A stretch of 64,000 bases of DNA from Ursus arctos (taxonomy: Eukaryota; Chordata; Mammalia; Carnivora; Ursidae), in contig NW_026623056.1 of NCBI RefSeq assembly GCF_023065955.2, positions 84,381,256-84,445,255 of the forward strand, read 5' to 3'. This document shows, piece after piece, positions 34,095-44,907 of the stretch (position 1 is the stretch's first letter; every line of letters starts with the position of its first letter). Position numbers and translations under genes: made by a program. The notes below the pieces were generated by a model. It saw nothing but the letters and a program-made list of their open reading frames with translations, was not told where the DNA came from and did not search any database.

Positions 34095-34484
34095 TCATGA
34101 CAGAGGTTTTATCTCGGGAAGGTGTGTGTGGGGCCGCTCTACGGCCAGCTGGTTTTCAATGACGTAACACGCCTTGTAGCTCTCCAGAACCCGTGCCTGG
34201 AAGTACGCCTTGTCCTTCTCCTGCCAGGAGTCGGACTCGATGTACACGTTGAACGGGTCATGGGAGTGCTCGAGCTTCTTGGAGCGGATGTAGCTCAGCA
34301 TGATGCCCAGGGTGAAGAAGCCGAAGAAGCCCAGCACCATGAGGATGTAGAGCGCCGCCAGCTGGCCGTCGTTGCCGCCGGGCGCCCTGCGGGCCAGGCC
34401 CGTCGAGTTGCCGCCCTGTGCGACCGTCCCCTGCCACAGCGCCGTCAGAAAGGGCGTCAGCGCCGTCGTGTTGGACAGAACCAT
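34095..34484 (-). CDS. KCNE1: KCNE1, potassium channel regulatory beta subunit (MinK)
   Basis: A complete 129-codon single-exon frame, the same length as human KCNE1, from ATG (34484-34482) to TGA (34097-34095). KCNE1 is a type I single-pass protein that partners KCNQ1 to give the slow cardiac IKs current and also acts in inner-ear endolymph secretion (established knowledge). Seen here: N-terminal sequons N5-T-T and N26-S-T, a transmembrane segment at about residues 44-66 ([17 protein letters not shown]...), the F57-T58-L59 triplet that shapes gating, the juxtamembrane [11 protein letters not shown] with Asp76, then Asp85, Ser102 (reported PKC site) and Cys106. Residue 38, polymorphic Ser/Gly in humans, is Asn. 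The context ACCCAGG-like before ATG gives A at -3 and G at +4, a strong start. A longer frame runs 59 codons upstream, but it crosses the splice acceptor and is not expected to be translated. No disabling change is seen. Confidence 0.98.
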   Translation of the reverse strand: MVLSNTTALTPFLTALWQGTVAQGGNSTGLARRAPGGNDGQLAALYILMVLGFFGFFTLGIMLSYIRSKKLEHSHDPFNVYIESDSWQEKDKAYFQARVLESYKACYVIENQLAVERPHTHLPEIKPLS

Positions 34485-34535
34485 CCTGGGCTTCAAGCTT
34501 CCGCCGCTGGAGCTCGAACTTGCCGAGAAAACTTT
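34485..34535 (-). other. KCNE1: KCNE1 5' UTR part of the coding exon, with splice acceptor
   Basis: On the minus strand a pyrimidine-rich tract ending TTCTCTTTCAG (AG at 34537-34536) precedes 51 bases that lead directly to the KCNE1 ATG. KCNE genes typically have non-coding 5' exons and an intron just upstream of a single coding exon, which this layout matches. A second AG, in GATTTCAG about 18 bases further upstream, is a possible alternative acceptor. Confidence 0.75.
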
Positions 34536-34711
34536 CTGAAAGAGAAGTGCGATCTGAAATCGGAAAGTGTGTCCTGGCCCAGACCCACACACACGCACAT
34601 TTTGTGAAATCTCAGGGGGGAGGGGCGCCCGGAAGTCCACCCGAGTTCCTGCCACGCGCACCTTGACTCCGCACAGCGCCTCTCTTGACTGATCAATGAA
34701 TCGACTGATTC

Positions 34712-34775
34712 CCTCTTTCTTTCCTTTTCTTTCTTTCCTTTTCTTTCTTTCTTTCTTTTTCTTTCTTTCTTTCTT

Positions 34776-34825
<50 letters not shown>
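34712..34825 (+). repeat. (CTTT)n microsatellite
   Basis: Over 100 bases of CTTT units with short TTTTC and CTCTCT interruptions, joined to the T-rich end of a reverse SINE. It is in the KCNE1 intron, about 180 bases upstream of the coding-exon acceptor. Confidence 0.95.
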
Positions 34826-34997
34826 GTTTTATTTATTTGACAGAGCGAGAGCACAAACAGGGGGAGCAGCAGAGGGAGAGAGAGAAGCAGACTCCCCATT
34901 GAGAAGAGAGCGTGACATAGGCCCCGATCCCAGGACCCTGGGATCATGACCTGAGCCAAATGCAGACGCTTAACCGACGGAGCCACCCAGGCGCCCC
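34826..34997 (-). mobile_element. SINEC
   Basis: Reverse orientation: GTTTTATTTATTTGACAGAGCG to GAGCCACCCAGGCGCCCC. The duplication GATTCCCTCTT at 34707-34717 and 34998-35008 encloses both the CTTT array and the SINE, so the array grew from the SINE tail. Confidence 0.95.
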
Positions 34998-35083
34998 GAT
35001 TCCCTCTTATTTCCACTCACCACTCCCATCGCCTACCTCCACAGGCGACCCCCAGAATGAGTTCCTTTCATATACACACTGGG

Positions 35084-35084
<1 letters not shown>

Positions 35085-35118
<34 letters not shown>
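35085..35118 (+). repeat. (TG)n microsatellite
   Basis: About 17 uninterrupted TG units. Confidence 0.93.
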
Positions 35119-35120
<2 letters not shown>

Positions 35121-35123
35121 AGT

Positions 35124-35485
35124 TTATGTGCTATGGACCGAATTTTGTCCCCCCAGTTCACCTGTGCAAGCCCTGACCCCCAACGGACTGCGCCTGGAGA
35201 GAGGGTCTTCAGGAGGTAATTAAAGTTACAGGAGGCTGTACGGGTAGGGCCCTAACCTGCTGAGACCATATAATAAGAGAGAGAAATCTCTCCTACACAA
35301 GGACACTATGAGAAGGCAGCCACCTGCAAGCCAGGAAGAGAGCTCTCGCCAGGAACCAAACCTTCCAGAACCTTGATCTTGGACTTACAGCTTCAAAACC
35401 GTGAGAAAATAGACATCTGTCGTGTAAGCCCCAGCCTGTGGGATTTTGTTATGGCGGCCCGAGCTAGGACGCCAAGCGGTGCTGG
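35124..35485 (+). mobile_element. MaLR (MLT1-type) LTR
   Basis: Starts TGCTATGGACCGAATTTTGTCCCCCCAG and ends GTGGGATTTTGTTATGGCGGCCCGAGCTAGGACG, with CCTTGATCTTGGACTTACAGC in between. Near full length, plus orientation, within the KCNE1 intron. Confidence 0.9.
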
Positions 35486-36520
35486 GTTACGTATCTGCCT
35501 CTCTTTCTGTTTCCTCTCTCCACCGCGGCTTTATGGGTCAGTGTTCCAGCTTGTGCTGTGTTTGTCCCCTCCCTGCCCGCGTCCTCTGCTGAATGGCTAG
35601 CAAGGGCCATGTAGAAAGGGACAATTTCCCTATCATTTCAATCTGGATGTCACTGTCCCTAAAAACACAGAGACTAGGCCTCGGAATTGTGAGCGCTGTT
35701 TCTAAGAAACTCTGGAATTCTGTCAGGGGGTTCATGAGTCCTGACACCCCACCTCATGGTCACTGATAAGCTCAACAGGTTTTGTTTGTATCTTTGAGAA
35801 AATGCTGGCTTCCCGTCCCCCCCCCCCCCCCCGCCCCAGTCCTGCTGGGAGACAAACTATCCAGAGCCAACTTCATGAGGCCACGCTTGAAACTCGACCC
35901 ACAAGGGGCTACCGAGGGCTGACCAGACTCCCAGGCCTCACTCATTTCTCAGGGCGTTCAAAGCAGGTGTGTGTAACATACATTCGAGGCACCTTGGGGT
36001 GGCTGTTGAAACTAAGGGTGATGGTTTGGGACCATAGTTTCTGGCCAGAAACCTCATAGCAAGAGAAATTCAATGTACATGGTGGTGGGGGGGAATCGGG
36101 GGCTCAGCCTCTCCCAGCTAGGATGGGGGCTGTGACATCACACACTGTCTTGCTGGGACAAATGTCAATCTAGAGATACTTCTTAGAATTGGCTTAATTT
36201 TGAAAATTCTAAACCCAGCCCTAGGGGAAGATGCTTGGCACCTGCCCTAGGCCCCTCTCCCTCTATCTGTCCCTGGGATGTTGGTGCACCCCAGAATTCC
36301 TTCACTGGCCCTCCTTTCTTCTCACTCTGCCCTCTCCCTCTGTGGTTGCACCTGCCCCTTCAGGTTCACCCACATGGCCATGACCCCAGGTACCCTTCTG
36401 AGCACCAGAGCTGCGTGCCCCATGACCTGCCAAGGATTCATTTACCTTCAGCCATCCCCAGGCCCCTCCACCTCAGCTCCCACCCTTCCTGCGCCGTGCC
36501 TCAGTGAGCTCTGTACCCAC
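35486..36520. other. Intronic or upstream KCNE1 sequence, nothing recognised
   Basis: Contains a C run at 35818-35832. No exon-like features were identified. Confidence 0.35.
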
Positions 36521-36529
36521 CCCAAAACC

Positions 36530-36990
36530 TGTGGTCCCCACAGCAAATCCCATCAGATCACTCCCCAGCTCAAAGGCCCTCCCACGTTCCTCCCTACCTT
36601 TGGGGTGAAACACCCTGTCTTCAGCACAGATATGGGGCCTAAATGCGAGGGCCCCCTGCCTCCCTCTCTTGCTCGACTACTGTCACTTGCCCAGACCCCA
36701 TGCTTGCCGAGCTCTGTACACATCACCACCTCTTCCCACATCTCCAGCAGAGGCAGCCCCTCCTTCTTGGCCCACCGAGCCATGAAGTGGTACCTACTCG
36801 TGTTTTTTAATCCAGCTCAGCCTTCTCTGATGCGTGGGCCTTGCTAAGCACCAGCCTGCATGCCCCTGAAGGCCGCTGTGCTCCCCACTGACTTCACTAC
36901 GGTTGTCATCCCTGCCCCCCACCCTGCCCCCGCAGCTTCCCCAGCCTGGCGCCTGGCACACGGCAGCTCGGGAGCTGTCCGTGAACTTCT
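36530..36990 (+). mobile_element. L2 LINE fragment
   Basis: CATCAGATCACTCCCCAGCTCAAAGGCCC, TGGGGTGAAACACCCTGTCTTC and CCGAGCTCTGTACACATC follow L2 3' order. The 189-codon frame at 36278-36847 overlaps it and is considered spurious. Confidence 0.55.
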
Positions 36991-37372
36991 TATACCTCTT
37001 GATGGTGTAATGCCTGACTCTTCATAACCCTAGTATCTAATTAACAGGGGCCCCCACTGCCCCCCTCTGGGAGCCACAGGCGCAGGGAGCAAGCGTGGAG
37101 GAGGAGAAGAGATCGGACATTGGAATTATACGTGCACTCCAGGTTTGGATTCTGGCTTTGCTGCTTTCCAGCTAGACGACTCTGGTCAGGTTCCTTAGAT
37201 GGCTCAGTCTCTTTCCCTTTGGGAACACGGAGAAACAGCACTGACATCTGCCACTGTTGGATCACTGACCAGCGTGCAGAGGAGCCGACATAACATATGA
37301 CACATAGTGGTGCACACATGGGGTCCCGAGTGTGAATGGATTGGTTTTTCCAGCTCATTAAAAAATAGCCTG

Positions 37373-37512
37373 GGGGCACCTGGGTGGCTCAGTCGATTAA
37401 GCCTCTGACTCTTGGTTTTGGCTCGTGTCATGATCTCAGGGTCGTGGGATTGAGCCCTGTGTTCTCTCTCTGCCCCTCCCTCTGTTTGTGTGCACGCTCT
37501 CTCTCAATGAAT
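37373..37512 (+). mobile_element. SINEC with expanded tail
   Basis: Head GGGGCACCTGGGTGGCTCAG. The CT-rich part is shortened and the tail runs into a (GAAA)n array. Confidence 0.9.
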
Positions 37513-37515
37513 AAA

Positions 37516-37518
37516 TGA

Positions 37519-37554
<36 letters not shown>

Positions 37555-37613
37555 GAAAGAAAGAAAAGAAAGAAAGAAAAAGAGGGAGAGTGGGAGGGAA
37601 GGAAAGGAGGAAG

Positions 37614-37652
<39 letters not shown>

Positions 37653-37676
37653 AAAGAAAGAGAGAGAGAAAAAGAA
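37516..37676 (+). repeat. (GAAA)n microsatellite
   Basis: About 160 bases of GAAA units with a GGGAGAGTGGGAGGG interruption. It is attached to the tail of the preceding SINE, in the KCNE1 intron. Confidence 0.95.
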
Positions 37677-37964
37677 AGGAACCAGCCCAGCCCAGGAATT
37701 TGGAGGTTTGGGATTTTAGGTCTGGCTCTTCCGTGGCTGACCACTGTGGCTCTCTTTACCTTGTGGAGAAACTGCTCAAGAATAAGAAACAAATGTGTTT
37801 ATGGGTTTTCCTGAAACTCTGGGGCTTCTGAGTCTGTGCCCTGAGATCTTCCAGAACGGGTTAAGTTGTACTGGCTCAAGAGACTCCCAGGTAGTGATTC
37901 TTCCACAAAACCAGCATTTTGCCCCAGTCTAACCACGGCAGTAGGTAGAAATTGTTTGGTAACA

Positions 37965-38009
37965 TTTGTTTGTTTGTTTGTTTGTTTGTTTGTTTGTTTG
38001 TTTGTTTGT
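37965..38009 (+). repeat. (GTTT)n microsatellite
   Basis: About ten uninterrupted TTTG units. Confidence 0.93.
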
Positions 38010-38094
38010 GAAGCTTAGACCCAGAGCTGCTAGTCTGCTGGAAATTGTGGGCATCTGAGCTTTACAAACACAATGCCCGATATTTTCTTTTTCT

Positions 38095-38291
38095 TTTTAT
38101 TTTTTTTTCAGGATTTTATTTATTTGACAGAGAGAGACAGCGAGAGAGGGTACACAAGCAAGGGGAGTGTGAGAGGGAGAAGCAGGCTTCCCGCAGAGCA
38201 GGGAGCCCGATGCGGGGCTCGATCCCAGGACCCTGGGATCATGACCTGAGCTGAAGGCAGACGCTTAATGACTGAGCCACCCAGGCGCCCC
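38095..38291 (-). mobile_element. SINEC
   Basis: Reverse orientation: GATTTTATTTATTTGACAGAG to GAGCCACCCAGGCGCCCC. Flanks GATATTTTCTTTTTC and GACATTTTCTTTTTA are the likely duplication. Confidence 0.94.
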
Positions 38292-38489
38292 TGGACATTT
38301 TCTTTTTAAACGACTTCAAACCACTTATGAATGCATAGGGTCCTGCCCCCAGAAAATACGTAGCCCTTGAGCTGATAATGTAATTTTTTTCTAAAAATGC
38401 AGAATGATCACAAGCAAGGAATCCTGCCAGCAATTACTGTTAGAGGGTTCTTATCGCTTCACGTGAGACTGGAATTATGGTTCACAACC

Positions 38490-38681
38490 GGGGCGCCCGG
38501 GTGGCTCAGTTGTTAAGCATCTGCCTTTGGCTCAGGTCATGGTCTCAGGGTCCTGGGATTGAGCCCTGAGTCTGGCCCCCTGCTCAGGGGGAGTCTGCTT
38601 CTCCCTCTGCTGCTTGCCCTGCTTGTGCTCTCTCTCCTTCTCACTCTCTCTAAAATAAATAAATAAAATCTTAGAAAAATA
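38490..38681 (+). mobile_element. SINEC
   Basis: Head GGGGCGCCCGGGTGGCTCAG; tail AAATAAATAAATAAAATCTTAG. Confidence 0.94.
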
Positions 38682-38905
38682 GAAGTATGGTAGACAACCT
38701 CCAAAGGTTAATTGGTTTAAAACCAATAGCTCCACACAGCAAGTTAATTTAACAGTAACTTCTGCAACTAATTCATACGGGTGGGATCACAGAGAAGACT
38801 TGTTACTTAAAATCAGGCAGACTTCTCTATGGCCAGAGGAAGCAACCAGAAACATCTGCTCTGAAAACCTGCCAGGCCAACAATCCTCGGCCTTGCTTTA
38901 AGGTA

Positions 38906-39295
38906 GTGGTGCTCAAATTTTGGCATGCTTTAAATGTCTTTTTTAAAAAGATTTATTTATTTATTTTGGTGGTGGAGAAGGGGCAGAGGGAGAGGGAGAG
39001 AGAGTCTTAAGCAGACTCTGAGCTGAGTGCAGAGCCTGACGCAGGGCTCGATCTCCGGACTCTGAGATCAGGACCTGAGCCGGAACCAAGAGTCTGTTGC
39101 TTACCCGACTGTGCCACCCAGACGCCACTGGCATGCTTTAGAGACACCTTCTAAAAATGCAGAGTGCTGGTCTCCACTCCCAGAGTTTCTGATCTAGAAT
39201 GGTTGGTGTGGGGCCTGAGAATTTGCATTTCCAACAAATTCACAGGTGCTGCTGATGCTGCTGGTCTGGGGACCCCCACTTGTGCTGCTGGTCCG
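38906..39295 (+). mobile_element. MER20-type hAT element split by a SINE
   Basis: GTGGTGCTCAAATTTTGGCATGC, then after the SINE CAGAGTTTCTGATCTAGAATG, GCCTGAGAATTTGCATTTCC and GGTGCTGCTGATGCTGCTGGTC, matching MER20 order. Confidence 0.8.
38938..39127 (-). mobile_element. SINEC inserted in MER20
   Basis: Reverse orientation: AAAGATTTATTTATTTATTTTGG to CTGTGCCACCCAGACGCCA. The word GGCATGCTTTA before (about 38926) and after (about 39131) is the duplication. Confidence 0.93.
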
Positions 39296-39465
39296 GGACC
39301 CCCACTTGGTGACCTATCAGAATCACCTAGAGAGCTTTAAAAAAGTACTGATGGTCGGATCCCCTCCCTCCAAAGACTGTGATGTCCTGGCTCTGGGTTC
39401 CTTTCTGGCATAAAGCTTCCTGGGTGATCCGGATTTGTAGCCAAGCTTGAGACCCGCTGGGCTAT
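39296..39465 (+). mobile_element. Second hAT-type fragment (MER5/MER20-like)
   Basis: TATCAGAATCACCTAGAGAGCTTTAAAAAAG restarts a MER-type element right after the MER20 end, and CCAAGCTTGAGACCCGCTGGGC resembles its terminus. Confidence 0.55.
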
Positions 39466-42400
39466 GGAACGTTAGGAAACTGATCAATCTTTCATGCTGC
39501 AAGCTGCCAGGGAGAATTTGATCAGAAGAGAAATGGTTTCATAAAATAGTTTTCAAATCTCATTTGTTTTTTAGATTTTCTTGTTTGGTCTTATACGTCC
39601 CTGCTATAATCTGAAGAGGAGATGCAGAGAGAAATTCTCAAATCTTCACTATAAGCCCAGCTGCCTCCCGCCTAACTCACACTGGCACCTTAATGATGTG
39701 GAGGCTGCCGGAGCCTCCCGCCAGACCCGAAAAGTCAAGTTCATTAACTGCCTTTCAAGTAACGACTCTGAATTTTTAAAGAAAAACAATCTCCTTACTT
39801 TACACTGAATTTATTGTATTGCTTTTGTGAAATGCCCTCTGTGCCCCCAAGGGCTGCCTGCTGGGTCACGCGGTGTTCTGTGTAATGAGTCTCAAAATGA
39901 GTTTGGCAATGCTCTCTTAATAGTCAGCATGGTGTAAAGGAACTCAATCTGCATGTCAGCTGGGGGTTGATGTCCCATTCTCTATGTTCACTTCCATTAG
40001 AAAACCAACGCACTGCCCACTGGCGACTGTTTCAGACCCCTGGACTCACACGGATTTGAAGAGCATCGCAGCCAGCAATCTTCACTTACAGGAAACTGGG
40101 CTCCGAAGAGTTGAGCTGACCTGCCCAAGGTCATGTCTCTTATCAAAAATACATCTAAAATTTAATCTTGTACCATGAACTCACATTTTATTAGTACAGA
40201 AAAAGAAGTTCTCAGGACCTTGCAGAAAGGAGACAGATTCTATATTTAAGGTCAAAGGAACGGAGGACCTGGCCATTTATATCAGGTAAAACCAGGTCTA
40301 TCCAAATGAGGACTGGCTTGGGACCCAAAGATGCCATCAGAAGATCCCGCCTCCCCACCGGGGAGAGCCACCACTTTTTGTAGCTTGCACAGTGACAGGG
40401 GGGCTGGGGGAGGGAGAATTGGCAGGAACTAGGGAGGTCCAACTCTAAACACAACCAGTTTCATGCCCAGCCCATGCTGAACATTCTCAAACTGGCCTTA
40501 TTGGGCCTGGAAAGAGGGGGCTTCTAGAAGTGTCTACTTTGGAGGGGATTTGAGACTCCTCGTGCAGAATTGTCCCCAGTCAAGGTTAGTACAATTGTCT
40601 TTTTTCTTCAAAGCTCACAGCTGCGAATGTATACCAACTGGGTCTCCAGCACCCTGGGATTCTGGAAGGCCCTCAGCTGCACCCAGACGAGAAGGGGGCA
40701 GTGAGTGATGTCACACTGTTCTGGCATACACCACCCCTTTTGCATTTCTCCCACATGTTCTGGCTGCGTGGCCTGTCAGCACTGATAACGGCCTGGAAGC
40801 TTTTAGAACAGATTTCCTGGCCCTGCCACCTTTCCTTCTTTCTTAAGCATTTACTGAGCAACCAAGGCTTTTGTGGGCTGACTCCATCCAAACTTCTGCT
40901 GCGAGGGTTAGATGCTGGGGGGTTGCGGGGGGAGGTGAGGAGGAGGAGAGGAGGGGGAGTGTCCAATTCAGAGCTCAGAGATCTGAGTTCCAGGCCTGGC
41001 TCGGGCCTAGATAAAACACAGGGCTCCCCCGGGCCTCAGTTTACTTATCTTGGTAAACAGGCATAACGTTCCTACCATCTTAACAGCATTCCTTAAGCAT
41101 TTCCTCAACGAGCATCCAGTCTTGAAATCATCATTAGGTTTTACTTGCTTCAGGAAGAAGAATTAGGGTAAAACCAATTATGGATTAGCCTAATTTTCGT
41201 GAATATGATCTTATCGAGTCAAGAATTCTGCAGGCATATTTTCCCTGGAAGCAACTGTCAATTATTCTCATCTTGATCTCAACAAATTCTGGAGACATAC
41301 TTACCTCCAAGCAGAAAAAAAAGCCAACAGGGACCCCCCCAGACCCTTCTGGGTTGTGAAGGATGGGAACGTGAACCAGTGAGCTGGTGAGAGGGACCCA
41401 GCCAAACTCAATATGGGGAAAGGGACGAACATTTTGGCGGGGAGAATGGACCGAAGGATTCCCAGACTCTGGAGGGCATCTGAAGCCACACAGGAGGGTA
41501 GATGGATTATCACCTTCAGCAAATTAAATAAAATTGAGAAGCCTCGGTTTTCTTATCCAAACACTGGGCATAATGGAATCTCCCCCAACTATACCACAGG
41601 GTTCTGTGAAGCGTGGAACAAACCCACAACTTTGCGATCTCTAAATTTTGCAGCTCTCTCTTCGAGAGAGTCATGACCCCCATGTTTGCTTGTCAAAATT
41701 CCACTGGTCCTCCAATGCCTGGTCCTATGCTGATCTGGGTGAGAATGCCCCTCTCCACCCCCCCCCCTTTGATCACATGGCGCCTTGTCTATACCACTCA
41801 TATTCTAAATTGTATCTCAGTAATGTGTAGACTTGTCTGGGCGTTTCCTTCCAGAAGCTCAGGAAGGTCAGAAACTAATATGCTCACCTTGTCCCCACTC
41901 CAGCACCCAGAATCATCCCATGAGTGATTGCTGAAATAAACAGGGATGCAAAGTATTAGAGTCAACACAACTACAACGTGATTGTCGGTGCGGATAACCA
42001 AGAAAGTATAATACGCTCATGAAAGAAATTGGTGGGTAGCCAAGTGAAAACCTTTTTCAATATAGTATGTTTTTATATAATAAAATGTGAATTATTTACA
42101 TTTATTTTATTAGTATTATTTATGTTATATATTAAAATTGATATCATTAACATTGTTACATGGGTATCCACAACCTACTTATTCCTAAAGAGGTTTAAGG
42201 TAGTCAGTAATTGTAGATAGTATGGCTGAATTTTTATCCCTTCGCCTCCCCTCCTAATAACCCGTACCCTGCTTTCCCTTTCTTTTTTCCATAGTACTTA
42301 AAACCTGCTAATATAATGTGGTTTTCTTATTATGTCCATTGCTTACTCTTTGTATTCTCCACCAAAACGCAAGCTTTGGAGGGCAGGGATGTTTGCATGG

Positions 42401-43399
42401 GCTCTTCTGCCTGTATCTCAAGGACTAGAAGAGTATCTGGCATATGTTAGGAGCGCCATAAATATTCATAGGACGCAGGCATGCATGCATGAATGAATAC
42501 ATGTCCCACTCAACTACCAGAAAGCCCCGAACCACCAGCTCTACCGTCAGAGATTTAGGATGACAAGACTGAGTCCCTCTGATGTCTTCCCAGCGTACTT
42601 TATTTTCAAAAACAATCCACTTTCTCAGAATCTGTCCAAAGCCAGACCTCCTGGGGTTAGTCTTCAAAGGGAGAACACCTTCCTCAGACCCGTCCTTGGC
42701 TCACGTCTGATGAGTATATGAAATGGACCACAGAAGCAGGTTTTGGCCCCCTCCTTAGCAATCCATAGATCAGAGCCAAGGTGCTTTCTGGCAAGTCACC
42801 ACATAGGAATTTAAACAGCTGTGCGATCACAGCAAAGCTTCCCGCCACCGGGAACGTAATTGACAGCAGTGCTTACTGACCAGAACCTTCCTTAATGGAA
42901 CTAGACGCTCCTTTTTAACCTAAATGTGGACTCAAAACAAACAGTTCACATACAGCGGTTTAAAAAATCCAGGCGGGGACACTGTAACAGGTGATAGATC
43001 CCGAACAGACACACGGCCGCTACGAGGTCAACTTTCTTCCAGAAGTTCTGCATTTTCCCCAGTTACTACAGTCAAGATCAGATACCATCAATGTTCTCCA
43101 CGTCCCACGCCTCTTCCCCAGGGAGATGCCATGGCCCAAGCACCTTCCAGGTCAAAAAATTAAGAAGTACCCTTTGAGGCTGGGTGTACCTGCGAGTATA
43201 ACCCGAGCTGGAGGGAGGTCTTTGAAATCGAGTGGGGACTGGGATCGTGGGCGGTTTTTAGTCTTCCGTGGGTGCTTTGAAATTGTTCCCAAGTTTTCTA
43301 CAAGAATGACTGAGACTTCATAAAAATGGGGAAAAGCGGTTGTTATTTGGTGGTGAGACAGTTTCCTACGCGTGCGTGTCTAGGTGCAGGGGGGCAGAG
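39466..43399. other. KCNE1 intron, mostly unrecognised, with old LINE/SINE traces
   Basis: MIR-like cores lie near 40080-40145 (plus) and 40960-41075 (minus). An L2 3' end lies near 42350-42500 (GGAGGGCAGGGATG; CATATGTTAGGAGCGCCATAAATATTC; GAATGAATAC). No exon was supported. Confidence 0.4.
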
Positions 43400-44580
43400 G
43401 GAGAGGAGGCTTGGGCCGCGTCCTCCATCCCGTCCCATCTACCTCCCGGTGCGGGGGTCGCGGCGCTTCCGGCCCCCGGGGGCTGAGACCCGGTCCCTGG
43501 GGCCCCCATCAGGGTGGCCCGACTGGGGCGCCGGCGCGCGGGCCGAGGAGCCGGGAGGCGGGAGCCTGGACTTACCGGGTCCGGGGCGCCGAGGCAGCCG
43601 GGTGCGCAGCGGGTCCGCCAGGTCGCGCGCAGGACACCGACAGCCGAGCCCCAGGCGGCGCGCTCCCCGGCGGGCGGCGCAGGCGGCCGGGCGGGGCCTC
43701 CCGGAGCCCGCGGGCGCCCCGCCCCGTCCCCGCGCGTCCTGGCAGAGCCCCAGCCCCCGACCCACCCCAGAGCAGCCCCGGCCCTCCCCGCCCTCCGCTG
43801 CCCGCGTCCCCTGCCGAGCGCCTCGGATCGCACGGTGTAGGCTCAGGGCCGGCAGAGCGTCCGTATTACTACAATTGCCTGCCAGCCAGCCGGACAGACG
43901 GACAGACAGATCTACCTACCTTCCTGCGGGAGTTTGCAGTGGGCAGGCTAGAAGCAAGAGAAAGGCATTCCGGGAGACCCCCACCCTCGGCCGAGAGCCA
44001 GCCCAAACGTCCCTTCCAACGGCTCCAAACAATAACTCAAAGGCGCTCACAACCCCAGCAGACTCCTAGCCAGCAGTGTCCGCGCATCTGTGCGCCGGAA
44101 TCAGGCAGCACCTACTGGCTGGGGGTCCGGCTCCGAGCTGGAGGGACAGCTGTGCACCGGCCAGGTGCGGTCCGGCCCGCCGGAGCCAGTCGCTAGAGCC
44201 ACCCACGCCTCGAAGGGGCACTCCAAAGTCCTGGGGCGGTGGGACCGGCCGCGGGGGACAAACCGTTGCACAAGGGCCCTGCCAGCAAATGTCACAGCCG
44301 CTGCCCACGAGCGTGGGAGGCGAGAATGGGCCTGGGCCACTTCCAAATGACAGGCCCGCGGAAGCTGAGGAATGAGGTCCAGGCTCACGCTCCGCAGGCG
44401 GGTAGCAGATGAGGAAGGTTCTTGACCTGGAGCCGAAAGATGCTCCCTCCGCTTGGTCTTCCTCCTTCACCCTCCTTCTGTTTAGGCTGTGGCCCGGGTG
44501 CTCTCCCGGGGAGGAGGCTCTCAGAGGGGTCCGCCGCCGCCTCGTGTGACATTCCAGGACTCAGCTCAGCCGGGGCACCT
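43400..44580. promoter_or_regulatory. CpG island, likely KCNE1 promoter region
   Basis: The interval is strikingly GC-rich and dense in CpG (for example 43440-43860, with many GCGC, CCGG and CGCG words), in contrast to the CpG-poor surroundings. It lies about 9 kb upstream of the KCNE1 coding exon and contains a strong minus-strand splice donor. My recollection is that human KCNE1 also has transcripts starting about 9 kb upstream of its coding exon. No TATA box was identified. Long open frames across it on both strands are a by-product of low AT content. Confidence 0.8.
43576..43860 (-). other. KCNE1: Candidate non-coding first exon of KCNE1, ending at a GTAAGT donor
   Basis: On the minus strand the sequence ACCCG|GTAAGT places an exon end at 43576 (GT at 43575-43574). 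This is a near-perfect donor within the CpG island and pairs naturally with the acceptor at 34536, giving an intron of about 9.0 kb. The 5' end shown is arbitrary, because no start site can be read from sequence alone. Confidence 0.5.
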
Positions 44581-44723
44581 CCCGTTCCCATGGGTGCCAG
44601 TACAACCCCAACCCAGACGCTTTGGAAAGCCCTAAAATGCCCCTAGCCCGGCTGTGTAATTGTACTCTGGAAAGTGTGTTCTGCGCGGAGGGAAAAGGTT
44701 TCTGCGTAGAAAAGTTCTTGGTA

Positions 44724-44810
44724 GGGGCGCCGGGGTGCCTCCGTAGGCGAAGCGTCTGCCTTCTGCCCAGGGTCCTGGGATCGAGCCCCGAATCGGGCTC
44801 CCTGCTCAAT
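44724..44810 (+). mobile_element. SINEC, 3'-truncated
   Basis: Head GGGGCGCCGGGGTGCCTCCG to GGGCTCCCTGCTCA, then it stops without a CT-rich part or A tail. Loss of the 3' end is unusual for a retroposon and implies later deletion. Confidence 0.85.
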
Positions 44811-44907
44811 CCATTCCCATGTGATGGATTATTTGATTATGATGATACTGTTTTTGTCACTTCTTATTTGTAATGATAGGACATGATCGTAGGCAAGAAA
44901 GACTTAT

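Noticed and set aside
34122..34607. 161-codon plus-strand frame antisense to KCNE1
   Set aside because: It is the shadow of the GC-rich KCNE1 coding exon, whose own translation matches KCNE1 throughout.
34485..34661. N-terminally extended KCNE1 (188 codons)
   Set aside because: The extra 59 codons cross a strong splice acceptor at 34536, and the conserved KCNE1 start is at 34484.
36278..36847. 189-codon plus-strand frame
   Set aside because: It overlaps an L2 fragment, is Pro/Ser-rich and has no recognisable domain.
43326..44196. Long plus-strand open frames (247 and 270 codons) across the CpG island
   Set aside because: Two different frames are open at once with Pro/Arg/Gly/Ala-rich content, and minus-strand frames are open too. 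This is what low AT content gives. No domain was recognised.
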